Shown piece after piece: positions 1 to 5,931 of a stretch of DNA of 8,767 nt. Below the pieces are notes generated by a model. That model was not told the DNA's origin. It did not search any database and saw nothing but the letters and a program-made list of their open reading frames with translations. The DNA comes from Alphaproteobacteria bacterium (GTDB lineage Bacteria; Pseudomonadota; Alphaproteobacteria; Holosporales; Holosporaceae): positions 1-8,767 of the forward strand of contig VGCF01000035.1 of NCBI GenBank assembly GCA_016870135.1. The letters run 5' to 3'. How positions within the stretch are numbered: position 1 is the first letter of the stretch; every line of letters begins with the position of its first letter. The position numbers and the translations under genes are program-made.

Positions 1-1185
1 GCGGCGTTTACGAGATGCATTTAATAATTCTGGGCGACGTCGTTCCGTGGGGGTCATGGATGAAATGATGGCTTGGTGCTGTTTAAAATTGGCCCGATCT
101 GGGTGTTGTTCTAACTTCTCTTTTATACCGCGCATACCAGGTAAAAATCCTAAAACCCCCTTCAATCCCCCCAATGATTCCAATTGCTTTAAATGAGTTG
201 ATACATCTTCTAGGGTAAAAATGCCGCTCTGCATGCGTTTCATTTGGGCTTCTTGATTCACGCTTTCGGCCAGAACTTGGGCCTTTTCCACCAAACCCAC
301 GATATCTCCCTTATCCAAAATGCGATCGGCCAAACGTTTGGCCTCGAACAGCATGACTTGGGATGGATGTTCCCCCATGCCCATGACTTTGATGGGGCAA
401 CCCGTGGCATAACGCAAGGATAAGGCTACTCCGCCACGACCATCGCCATCCACACGAGACAAACCCACCCCTGTAATGCCAATATTCTGATGAAAGTGCT
501 TGGCCGTCGTTAATCCGTCTTGCCCCGTCAATGCATCGATCACCAGCAAGACCTCGTCTGGCTGAATCAACTCTTTTATAGAGCGTAATTCCTGCATCAT
601 GGTGTCATCGATATGCAATCGACCAGCCGTATCCACAATCAGAATGTCGTATGATTCTGCCGCCAAGAGCGCTCTGCGGGCAATATCCAAAGGCGCTTGC
701 CCGTCGATAATGGGCAATGTATCCACATGGATGGACTGGCCCAATATTTCCAATTGTTTTTGTGCCGCTGGTCGATAAATATCCAAGGATGCCATCAACA
801 CTTTACGTGCTTTGAACAGCCAAGCGATTTTGGCAGACATGGTGGTTTTCCCTGATCCTTGCAACCCCGCCATCAGAAAAATGGTGGGTTTTTTGCGGCC
901 CAAGATCCAGGCTTGCTCTGAATGATCCAACAGGCGGATTAATCCTTCGTGTACGGCTTTGATGATCATTTGATCGGGCGCAATGCTCTTTAAAACCGCA
1001 GTACCAATAACGTGGGCTTTAACATCGTCTAATAATGCGGTAATGGCGGGTAACGCCACGTCCGCTTCCAGCAATGCAATGCGAATATGGCGGAATACCG
1101 CCGTCACATCGGCCTCTGTCAAACCTTTTTTTCTGCGCAATTGATCAAAAATATCGCCCAGTCGTCGCCCCAAGGATTCAAACAT
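1..1185 (-). CDS. ffh: Signal recognition particle protein Ffh (SRP54), 3' end outside window
   Basis: GTPase of the signal recognition particle. It binds 4.5S RNA and signal sequences of nascent membrane proteins and docks with FtsY at the inner membrane. I translated 395 uninterrupted codons from ATG at 1185 to the left edge. The N domain is about residues 1-95 and the G domain about 96-300: P-loop GLQGSGKTT at 107-115, DTAGR at 185-189, and the G4 motif as SRVD at 243-246 followed by GDGRGG. TRMD-type variants are usual in alphaproteobacteria; TKLD is usual elsewhere. The methionine-rich M domain follows, with FLPGM near 347-351 and the RNA-binding segment MTPTERRRPELL from 377. About 50-60 C-terminal residues are missing beyond the edge. 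The start matches the family N-terminus (MFESL...), but no clear Shine-Dalgarno precedes it. It lies 127 bp downstream of rluD on the same strand. Confidence 0.97.
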   Translation of the reverse strand, partial: MFESLGRRLGDIFDQLRRKKGLTEADVTAVFRHIRIALLEADVALPAITALLDDVKAHVIGTAVLKSIAPDQMIIKAVHEGLIRLLDHSEQAWILGRKKPTIFLMAGLQGSGKTTMSAKIAWLFKARKVLMASLDIYRPAAQKQLEILGQSIHVDTLPIIDGQAPLDIARRALLAAESYDILIVDTAGRLHIDDTMMQELRSIKELIQPDEVLLVIDALTGQDGLTTAKHFHQNIGITGVGLSRVDGDGRGGVALSLRYATGCPIKVMGMGEHPSQVMLFEAKRLADRILDKGDIVGLVEKAQVLAESVNQEAQMKRMQSGIFTLEDVSTHLKQLESLGGLKGVLGFLPGMRGIKEKLEQHPDRANFKQHQAIISSMTPTERRRPELLNASRKRR

Positions 1186-1312
1186 CAGGTCATTCGATTT
1201 AAAACCATGTAACCCCAGTTTACCGGGAAAAAATAGCAAAAGAAATGCCCCCAGACCAGACAATCACTCCCTGCCCTGCGTCCACGACTTTGTAATGACC
1301 TACACCAGAACA
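1186..1312 (-). promoter_or_regulatory. rluD-ffh intergenic spacer, possible ffh leader/promoter
   Basis: This 127-bp spacer holds no gene. On the minus strand there is a possible extended -10 element, TGCTATTTT (1238 to 1230), with no convincing -35. A small hairpin follows (CCCGG-TAAA-CTGGG, 1227 to 1214, with one G-U pair) in what would be the ffh leader. No T-tract terminator for rluD is visible, so read-through from rluD into ffh is also possible. Weak evidence throughout. Confidence 0.25.
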
Positions 1313-2239
1313 TCACTGACCTTGTGGGTCAGAATCATCCATTTTATCCCACAGTTCCTGTAAATCGGGGGGTAATGGACTGATCAGCTCGATGATGTCC
1401 CCCGTCGCAGGATGACAAAAGCGCAAACGGTGGGCATGTAAAGCTTGGCGGATGTGTCCTACGCCCCGTCCATACAGGCTGTCACCCAACAAAGGGTGTT
1501 TCAAGTGGGCACAGTGAACACGAATTTGGTGGGTCCGACCTGTGAGCAATCCACATTCCAGTACAGATATTTTACCATTGGTTTTCACCGTTCGATAAGT
1601 GGTAATGGCCTGTTTTCCACCGCAAGTCAGTACGGCTTGTTGTAATCGCTTTTCTGGGTGACGTCCCAACAGAGTATCAATGCGGCCAAAAGATGGCATA
1701 GGCTTGCCCACCACAAAAGCCAAATACTTTTTTTCCATGGATCGTTCGGCAAATTGCCGCGATAATCCTTGGTGAGCCTGATCATTTTTCGCAACAATCA
1801 TTAATCCGCTGGTATCCTTGTCCAAACGATGGACTAATCCAGGTTTTTGAACCCCCCCTATACCCGACAAATCTGCACATTGGGCCAACAAGCCATGAAT
1901 CAGTGTCGGTGCATGGGTGCCATTTCCAGGGTGTACCACCAAACCCGCCGGTTTTTCAATGACCAATAGATCAGAATCTTCGTAATGCACATATAAATTC
2001 ATGGGGTGCGGGGTCAGATCACAGGGGGTCGGATCAGGTAAATCCATTACACTGCACGTTGATCCCAGCGAAACCCGATAATTGGGCTGCAAAACCGTGA
2101 CGCCATCGATTGTGATCAATCCTTTTCGGATCCACTCTTGCCAGCGTGTGCGGCTGTGCAGGGGGCGCATTTGTGTCAGAACAACATCCAAGCGCAAACC
2201 TGATCCTTCTGGTGTAATCATAAAAACGTCGCTATTCAT
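1313..2239 (-). CDS. rluD: Large-subunit rRNA pseudouridine synthase, RluD/RluA family
   Basis: Converts specific uridines in 23S rRNA to pseudouridine; the RluD branch modifies helix 69. The protein has 308 residues, a usual length. An N-terminal S4-like RNA-binding region (about residues 13-60, including LDVVL and RKGLITIDG) precedes the catalytic domain. Residues 89-105 (DLLVIEKPAGLVVHPGN) are typical of the family. The signature HRLDKDTSGL at 137-146 carries the catalytic aspartate D140, and GRTHQIRVH at 234-242 is the second conserved block. The start ATG overlaps the acpS stop as ATGA (2239 to 2236), which supports this start and suggests translational coupling; no strong Shine-Dalgarno is seen. 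RluD versus RluC/RluA specificity cannot be settled from sequence alone, but the S4 domain and the length favour RluD. A 6-bp hairpin (CTGACC/GGTCAG) lies at the end of the frame and has no T-tract. Confidence 0.93.
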   Translation of the reverse strand: MNSDVFMITPEGSGLRLDVVLTQMRPLHSRTRWQEWIRKGLITIDGVTVLQPNYRVSLGSTCSVMDLPDPTPCDLTPHPMNLYVHYEDSDLLVIEKPAGLVVHPGNGTHAPTLIHGLLAQCADLSGIGGVQKPGLVHRLDKDTSGLMIVAKNDQAHQGLSRQFAERSMEKKYLAFVVGKPMPSFGRIDTLLGRHPEKRLQQAVLTCGGKQAITTYRTVKTNGKISVLECGLLTGRTHQIRVHCAHLKHPLLGDSLYGRGVGHIRQALHAHRLRFCHPATGDIIELISPLPPDLQELWDKMDDSDPQGQ

Positions 2240-2727
2240 AAGATGACCCGATCCTGGTTTTCAGCCTTGGCCTGGGTGTGGTCGAAAAAGTGGTTTTTGT
2301 AAAGAGTGTGATTGGAAAGGCCCACCAGCATCACAAAAGCTTGGGCATAGGGAAATTCGTCCGACAGGGATACAAAACCTTGAACCGGTTGTTTCCACAC
2401 CCTTTGTAATGTCTGTTCGCATCCTTCAGACATCCTTAACTGGGGGGCTCCTTTGCTTAGAGTCACAACCTCCACATCGCGCCACCCAAGGGCAGACCCC
2501 ATACCTAAACCGGTGGCTTTTGCAAAGGCTTCTTTGGCGGCAAATCGTTTGGCATAGGATAAATAAGGGCGCGTTTTGCTTTGCGCATAATCCTGCTCTT
2601 GATCCGTAAAAATACGTCGTACAAAAGAAATGGGGTGCCGTATCATGGCGCGCTCTATACGCCGAACATCCACCAAATCCACACCAATGCCCAAAATATT
2701 TGAAAATGTCGTTGGAAAAGATGACAT
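2236..2727 (-). CDS. acpS: Holo-[acyl-carrier-protein] synthase
   Basis: Transfers 4'-phosphopantetheine from CoA to apo-ACP, activating fatty acid synthesis. The protein is 163 residues from ATG at 2727. GIGVDLVDVRRIE at 13-25 holds the metal-binding aspartate (D17), RFAAKEAFAKA at 61-71 holds the second metal ligand (E66), and the family ending SLSDEFPYAQAFVM is at 120-133. The frame stays open upstream to 3012, but that part is antisense to lpxC and lies before the conserved N-terminus, so I reject it. AcpS proteins are usually about 120-135 residues; this one has some 27 extra C-terminal residues after the last beta strand. The stop overlaps rluD by ATGA. No good Shine-Dalgarno is visible. 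A possible -10 (TATCAT, 2748 to 2743) without a clear -35 would leave a very short leader. Confidence 0.93.
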   Translation of the reverse strand: MSSFPTTFSNILGIGVDLVDVRRIERAMIRHPISFVRRIFTDQEQDYAQSKTRPYLSYAKRFAAKEAFAKATGLGMGSALGWRDVEVVTLSKGAPQLRMSEGCEQTLQRVWKQPVQGFVSLSDEFPYAQAFVMLVGLSNHTLYKNHFFDHTQAKAENQDRVIL

Positions 2728-2732
2728 TTTTC

Positions 2733-2760
2733 TTGAAAATATATGATATTTCCCTATACT
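2733..2760 (+). promoter_or_regulatory. Sigma-70-type promoter for lpxC
   Basis: TTGAAA (2733-2738), a 16-bp spacer and TATACT (2755-2760) make a near-consensus promoter pointing at lpxC. Transcription would start near 2767, about 24 bases before the GTG. It sits in the 63-bp divergent acpS-lpxC region, only 5 bp from the acpS start codon. Transcription in the two directions could therefore interfere. Confidence 0.7.
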
Positions 2761-2782
2761 AACCTTATCTTGAACCAATTGT

Positions 2783-2787
2783 AAGGA
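2783..2787 (+). promoter_or_regulatory. Crowded Shine-Dalgarno deciding the lpxC GTG start
   Basis: AAGGA ends only 3 bases before the GTG at 2791. An in-frame TAA at 2782-2784 rules out any earlier start, and no usable start codon follows before conserved LpxC residues. The GTG is therefore forced despite the unusually short spacing. Confidence 0.6.
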
Positions 2788-2790
2788 TCT

Positions 2791-3693
2791 GTGCGCTATC
2801 GAAAAACCATTGCCAAGTGTGCCCGTGTATCTGGTATAGGCGTCCACAACGGAGAACCCTCCGCCGTTACATTTCATCCCGCGCCTTATGGAGACGGCCT
2901 GGTTTTTTATGGTCCAGATCCTATTGTTGCCGATTGGAAAAACATCACCAACACGGTGTTGTACACCACCATTGAAAATACATCTGGGCACAGCGTGGCC
3001 ATGGTGGAACATTTATTATCGGCCTGCTATGGACTGGGTTTAACGGACCTGCACATTCATGTAGAAGGAAAAGAAGCCCCCATTTGTGATGGGAGCGCAA
3101 AACAGTATTACCAAACCTTGTTAGAGGCAGGATGTGTGGCGAGTAAAACAGAGGAAACCCTGTGGGCAGTCATCAGACACCCCGTTCGTGTCAATCAGGG
3201 CAATCGCTGGGTTGAATTTTCCCCGGGCAAACCTCTTTTTTCTGTGATTTCCACACCAGATACTGGGGTTGTTCATGAATATACTTTTGATCCTTTTGTC
3301 GATTCTTTTCAGCACGATATTGCGCCAGCACGCACCTTTATGCGGCTGTGTGATGTGGAAAAAATCAAAAAATGGGGATACATCAAGGGGGGGTCGCTGG
3401 ATGTGGCTCTGGTTTGGGACAAAGGGACGCCTATTAATCCTGGGGGCATGATTTTGGATAACGAAACGGCGCGACATAAAATTTTGGACATGATGGGGGA
3501 CTTTTCGCTGCAAGGCGCCTTTATCGCCGGAAAAGTTCACGCCCTCAATCCAGGACATCAGCTGAATTACGAGGCGTTGTGCGCCCTGAATCAAGAGCCC
3601 AATGCCGTATCCATGATGACCTGGAGCCAATGGCAAGACGAATGTTTTCAACAGCAACCTGTGAGCGCAAAGCAGAGTGTTTTTGGGGCATAA
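2791..3693 (+). CDS. lpxC: UDP-3-O-acyl-N-acetylglucosamine deacetylase
   Basis: Zinc hydrolase that removes acetate from UDP-3-O-acyl-GlcNAc, the committed step of lipid A synthesis in the cytoplasm. The protein is 300 residues, against 305 in E. coli. SGIGVHNG at 14-21 matches the N-terminal family motif at the same distance from the start as in E. coli, which supports the GTG start. Zinc ligands are H74 (in MVEHLL, with the catalytic-region glutamate E73), H229 and D233 (in ARHKILDMMGD). H256 in PGHQLN is the expected catalytic histidine. CDGSAKQY at 99-106, ARTF at 180-183 and GGSLDVALVWD at 200-210 are further family blocks. It is monocistronic as far as seen; a tRNA gene with its own promoter follows. 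No intrinsic terminator is visible after the TAA. The gene implies an LPS-bearing outer membrane. Confidence 0.97.
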   Translation: MRYRKTIAKCARVSGIGVHNGEPSAVTFHPAPYGDGLVFYGPDPIVADWKNITNTVLYTTIENTSGHSVAMVEHLLSACYGLGLTDLHIHVEGKEAPICDGSAKQYYQTLLEAGCVASKTEETLWAVIRHPVRVNQGNRWVEFSPGKPLFSVISTPDTGVVHEYTFDPFVDSFQHDIAPARTFMRLCDVEKIKKWGYIKGGSLDVALVWDKGTPINPGGMILDNETARHKILDMMGDFSLQGAFIAGKVHALNPGHQLNYEALCALNQEPNAVSMMTWSQWQDECFQQQPVSAKQSVFGA

Positions 3694-3813
3694 GCCAGAG
3701 GCTCTGTGTGGGCTGGGTCTGTGTGGCGGGGGTGGATTGATCAGAGTTGGTACGGCGCATAGGCCGCATTGAATAGGGGGAAAAATAGAATATACAGACC
3801 CTTCCCTGGGGCG
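3694..3813. other. Spacer between lpxC and tRNA-Lys promoter
   Basis: No gene is seen. The stretch is G-rich on the plus strand, with a 9-bp direct repeat TCTGTGTGG at 3703-3711 and 3718-3726 and a 4-bp hairpin (CGGC/GCCG) near 3754-3767. There is no hairpin plus T-tract, so lpxC transcription may end by another route or read through into the tRNA. Confidence 0.4.
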
Positions 3814-3842
3814 TTGTGTTTTTTGAAAAAACCTATTATAAT
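3814..3842 (+). promoter_or_regulatory. Promoter of tRNA-Lys
   Basis: TTGTGT (3814-3819), a 17-bp spacer and a perfect TATAAT (3837-3842) precede the mature tRNA 5' end (3856) by 13 bases. Transcription would start near 3849, giving a very short 5' leader. The spacer contains a 7-bp T/A inverted repeat (GTTTTTT-G-AAAAAAC), probably incidental. Confidence 0.75.
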
Positions 3843-3855
3843 AAAAAAGTAGGGA

Positions 3856-3928
3856 GGGCGCTTAGCTCAGTTGGTAGAGCGGTTGACTCTTAATCAATAG
3901 GTCACAGGTTCGAACCCTGTAGCGCCTG
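3856..3928 (+). tRNA. tRNA-Lys, anticodon CTT
   Basis: A complete 73-nt cloverleaf can be drawn. The acceptor is GGGCGCT (3856-3862) with AGCGCCT (3921-3927), and the D stem is GCTC/GAGC. The anticodon stem is GTTGA/TCAAT with loop CTCTTAA, anticodon CTT at 3889-3891. The T arm is ACAGG-TTCGAAC-CCTGT (3904-3920). CCA is not encoded (GCTT follows), so it must be added after transcription. Two features are odd: the first acceptor pair is a G1-U72 wobble, and the discriminator base is G73, where A73 is usual for bacterial tRNA-Lys. A short T-run (3930-3934) follows and may help termination. Confidence 0.96.
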
Positions 3929-3960
3929 CTTTTTCCCTTTCAAGTTTTGAAAATATGACA

Positions 3961-4156
3961 AAAAAAAGACGGGTTTGATCACCTTCTGTAATCCCTTTAA
4001 TCGGTGATAAAAATCTGGAAAAAAAAAGACGGTTTTGATCATGCTCTGCATCCCCTTTAATCGGTGATAAAAATCTAGCAAAAAAAAGACGGGTTTGATC
4101 ACCTTCTGTAATCCCTTTAATCGGTGATAAAAATCTAGCAAAAAAAAGACGGTTTT
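3961..4156. repeat. Tandem array of 60-bp direct repeats (3 full units plus 16-bp partial)
   Basis: Units start at 3961, 4021 and 4081, each exactly 60 bp. A fourth copy begins at 4141 and breaks off after 16 bp. Each unit opens with seven A's then GACGG and ends with GGTGATAAAAATCT plus five bases. Units 1 and 3 differ at two positions (57 and 59). Unit 2 differs from unit 3 at seven positions, six of them in an 11-bp core. Units 1 and 3 contain an inverted repeat, ATCACC (unit positions 18-23) with GGTGAT (43-48), enclosing a 19-base loop. Read on the minus strand each unit is a stem-loop, then about 10 bases, then GTC and seven T's. Because 60 is a multiple of 3, more than one minus-strand frame stays open across the array; this is not evidence of coding. 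Confidence 0.95.
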
Positions 4157-4456
4157 TAAGCATATTGGTAGAATAAAAAAATCACTATTCATATTCACAC
4201 CCTTAGGGTGCCCATCAAGATCCGACATGTTCTGACGATTTCCTGATGATTTTACAAAGGGATAAACAAAACCAGCGCATGTTTTTGGTATAACCAGCAG
4301 GTGCGGATTTTCTGAAAAAACGGACTGATACAATCATTAAAGAAACGAATAGGCCAAAGAGTGGGACAAAGAATGAGCCAAATAGAGGGCATAGTGACGC
4401 AGAAAGTGACACTCAATACAATCTCTGTGGTAAAACCCCATCTTAATCTGCTGAGA

Positions 4457-4483
4457 CCCTGTTCATGAACAAGAAAGACAGGG
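4457..4483. repeat. Inverted repeat containing a 10-bp palindrome
   Basis: CCCTGT (4457-4462) and ACAGGG (4478-4483) can form a 6-bp stem with a 15-base loop. The perfect palindrome GTTCATGAAC (4461-4470) overlaps its left arm. There is no adjoining T-tract on either strand, so it is not a standard terminator. Function unknown. Confidence 0.35.
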
Positions 4484-4640
4484 GCCGACAGACGTGAGTA
4501 GGCTCAGAAAAAGAACAGCATATCATGGGGGATATACGGTATCGGTTAAGAGCAATCAGAAATCTCTTACAGCATGGCCATACCTTTGCGATCTACAACA
4601 TCTTGAGCCTATTTTTGACGACTTGGTCGAAAAAAGCTCT

Positions 4641-5234
4641 TTATGATGTCGTTGAAAAAGATGTCGAAATTTTACGCAATACAACGGCCGATATGGATTC
4701 TGTGGCCATAGAGGCGTGTTTCCCGGACTTTAATTGATCAGAAATGGATGCACGCATGGCTGACAATACATCGTGGGCCATAACGGCCCTCCATTTTTGA
4801 CGAGACACAATATTTTCCAGATCCAGTTGGCGTCTCTGATTTTCTTGCATGGCATCAATTTCTTTTTCTGCTTTTTGCAAAATATGTGCGGCTTCTTGGT
4901 GCGCCGATTGTAGAACAGAATCCAGAACCAAATCCAGTTCCCTATGGACTTTTTCTGCCGCCATCAATCGATCCTTGGCTTCTTTTAATGCGTCTTGTGC
5001 GTTGTGCAGCTCTGTTTGAATCTGACCTTGATAGACTTCTATTTCTTGCTGAACCACACTGGATGCCAGTTTCCAAACACCGATGATAAAGACAAAAAAG
5101 GCCACCGGAATGGAAAAATGCAGGGCGTCTTTCCACAGCAATCCCACGGATAATAGCGCAAACACAGATAACAGAACGGGTTTTTTCATGGGTAAAGCCA
5201 TTACAGCATTCCGCATTTTGGTCAAAAAGGTCAT
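4641..5234 (-). CDS. atpF: F0F1 ATP synthase subunit b
   Basis: Peripheral stalk subunit that holds F1 against rotation; membrane-anchored with a long cytoplasmic coiled coil. The start ATG at 5234 is preceded by a good Shine-Dalgarno (AAGAGGTGG, 5247 to 5239) and overlaps the atpF' stop as ATGA. The frame is open 12 codons further upstream, but nothing supports that. The product is 197 residues, longer than the usual 155-165. There are two hydrophobic stretches, about 19-34 and 41-57, where b usually has one. The second, followed by a charged heptad-like region rich in A, E, K, Q and R (about 60-170), matches the normal b anchor and stalk. The first may be a signal-like extension. The family has weak sequence conservation, so assignment rests on position after atpF', topology and coiled coil. 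It is the last gene of the F0 operon. Confidence 0.88.
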   Translation of the reverse strand: MTFLTKMRNAVMALPMKKPVLLSVFALLSVGLLWKDALHFSIPVAFFVFIIGVWKLASSVVQQEIEVYQGQIQTELHNAQDALKEAKDRLMAAEKVHRELDLVLDSVLQSAHQEAAHILQKAEKEIDAMQENQRRQLDLENIVSRQKWRAVMAHDVLSAMRASISDQLKSGKHASMATESISAVVLRKISTSFSTTS

Positions 5235-5689
5235 GATACCACCTCTTGGGTTTTTTCGGCATTGGCCCACTTTTTTGTCAACAGATCACACAAATCTGGA
5301 ACAGAATCATACAGTGTTTTCCATGCCACGGTACGCTCTTGTTCTATGGTTTTTTCCAACTCTGCCAATTGTGCCAGGTATGACGATTGATGGGCGTACA
5401 GTTCTGATTGCATGCGCTGTCCACACAACGCCAGGGCTTGACTGACCACAGCCTCGGCATCGTCTCTGGCGCTTTGCCTCCTGGATTCTGTGTCTTTCTC
5501 CAAAGCAATGGCTTGGGCTAATAGGGCGTGGGCCTCTTCTAACAAGACGTTTTTTTCATCCGCTCGTTTCTGTTGCAATTGCCTGATTTTGGGGATTAAA
5601 AAGGTTTGCATCGCCCAGAACAACAGTCCAAACGACACGCACATCCAAAAAACTTGAGAAATATAAAAGCTGAAATCAAACTGAGGCAT
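5231..5689 (-). CDS. atpF': F0F1 ATP synthase subunit b'
   Basis: Second, diverged b-type stalk subunit, which pairs with b as a heterodimer in alphaproteobacteria and photosynthetic lineages. The protein is 152 residues. The N-terminus MPQFDFSFYISQVFWM and membrane helix at about 8-31 follow the b' pattern (MPQ-D-x-x-x-x-x-SQ-FW). A charged coiled coil runs from about 35 to 145. It starts 9 bp after the atpE stop without a visible Shine-Dalgarno, so it probably depends on ribosomes arriving from atpE. Its stop overlaps the atpF start by ATGA. Presence of this gene beside atpF is the clearest lineage marker in the window. Confidence 0.92.
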   Translation of the reverse strand: MPQFDFSFYISQVFWMCVSFGLLFWAMQTFLIPKIRQLQQKRADEKNVLLEEAHALLAQAIALEKDTESRRQSARDDAEAVVSQALALCGQRMQSELYAHQSSYLAQLAELEKTIEQERTVAWKTLYDSVPDLCDLLTKKWANAEKTQEVVS

Positions 5690-5698
5690 GGTGCTGAC

Positions 5699-5914
5699 TT
5701 ATTTGTACAAAATCAGAACGGCAACCACGAAGGCAATCAAGGCCACGGATTCCACCACCGCAAATCCAATAAATACCAGCTTTCTAATGGGATCATTGGC
5801 TTCTGGATTACGCGCAATGGATTCAATGGCTTTGTTGAAAATAGACCCCATGGCCATGGCAACCAGACCCAGCGGCAACACTGCCAGTGCAGCAGCAATC
5901 GTGTTCATACTCAT
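5699..5914 (-). CDS. atpE: F0F1 ATP synthase subunit c (proteolipid)
   Basis: Forms the rotating proton-carrying ring in the inner membrane. The protein is 71 residues, slightly short for the family (about 74-79). Helix 1 is about 5-26, the polar loop is ARNPEA at 34-39 (family RNP/RQP), and helix 2 is about 45-69. Helix 2 carries E55 in FAVVESVAL, the ion-binding carboxylate. The helix-packing motif of helix 1 is altered: counting back from R35, positions that are normally Gly are Leu17, Ala21 and Asn27; only Gly23 is kept. The start ATG at 5914 is fixed by a near-perfect Shine-Dalgarno; a second ATG two codons later is less well spaced. It follows atpB by 17 bp. Confidence 0.95.
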   Translation of the reverse strand: MSMNTIAAALAVLPLGLVAMAMGSIFNKAIESIARNPEANDPIRKLVFIGFAVVESVALIAFVVAVLILYK

Positions 5915-5921
5915 GGTTGTT

Positions 5922-5929
5922 AACCTCCT
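5922..5929 (-). promoter_or_regulatory. Strong Shine-Dalgarno of atpE
   Basis: AGGAGGTT (read 5929 to 5922) lies in the 17-bp atpB-atpE gap; 9 bases separate AGGAGG from the ATG. It is by far the strongest ribosome site in the operon. That fits the need for many more c subunits than other F0 subunits per complex. Confidence 0.85.
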
Positions 5930-5931
5930 AA

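Larger units (their letters stand above)
3929..4640. other. Gene-free convergent zone with repeats
   Basis: About 710 bp lie between tRNA-Lys and the stop of atpF, where plus- and minus-strand transcription converge. I find no gene I can support: stops are frequent in all frames outside the repeat array, and the short open frames lack ribosome sites or family motifs. The first 200 bases after the tRNA hold the 60-bp repeat array. The rest (4157-4640) has scattered small inverted repeats: CACCC-TTA-GGGTG at 4198-4210, CCCTGT/ACAGGG at 4457-4483 and TAAGAG/CTCTTA at 4547-4569. No clear rho-independent terminator for the atp operon is present. It could be a decayed gene or a simple intergenic spacer. 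Confidence 0.6.

Noticed and set aside
2728..3012. N-terminal extension of acpS to 258 residues
   Set aside because: The added part is antisense to lpxC, crosses both promoters, and precedes the conserved AcpS N-terminus.
3121..3657. 178-codon minus-strand open frame inside lpxC
   Set aside because: Antisense shadow of a clearly conserved LpxC frame, with no motif of its own.
3909..3928. Integration (att) site at the tRNA 3' end
   Set aside because: I found no second copy of the tRNA 3' end in the window and no integrase gene.
3961..4156. CRISPR array
   Set aside because: The whole 60-bp unit repeats, with no unique spacers of constant length between shorter repeats; no cas genes are nearby.
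3894..4163. 89-codon minus-strand open frame with a repeated RLFFARFLSPIKG motif ending GATGFEPVTY
   Set aside because: The repeated peptide is the 60-bp DNA repeat read in frame. The ending GATGFEPVTY is the familiar spurious peptide produced by reading antisense through a tRNA T-arm. No ribosome site is seen.
3902..4333. 143-codon minus-strand open frame across the repeat array
   Set aside because: Open only because the 60-bp period preserves frame; it also runs antisense into tRNA-Lys and has no family motif or ribosome site.
4612..4640. Terminator of the atp operon just after atpF
   Set aside because: There is a small hairpin (CGAC-TTG-GTCG) flanked by T and A tracts. On the minus strand the T-tract comes before the hairpin and A's follow, the wrong order for an intrinsic terminator.
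4525..4737. 70-codon plus-strand open frame (MGDIRYRLRAIRNLLQHG...)
   Set aside because: It overlaps the atpF 3' end antisense, has no Shine-Dalgarno, and the faint resemblance of its start to UbiB-type N-termini is too weak to support a gene or remnant.
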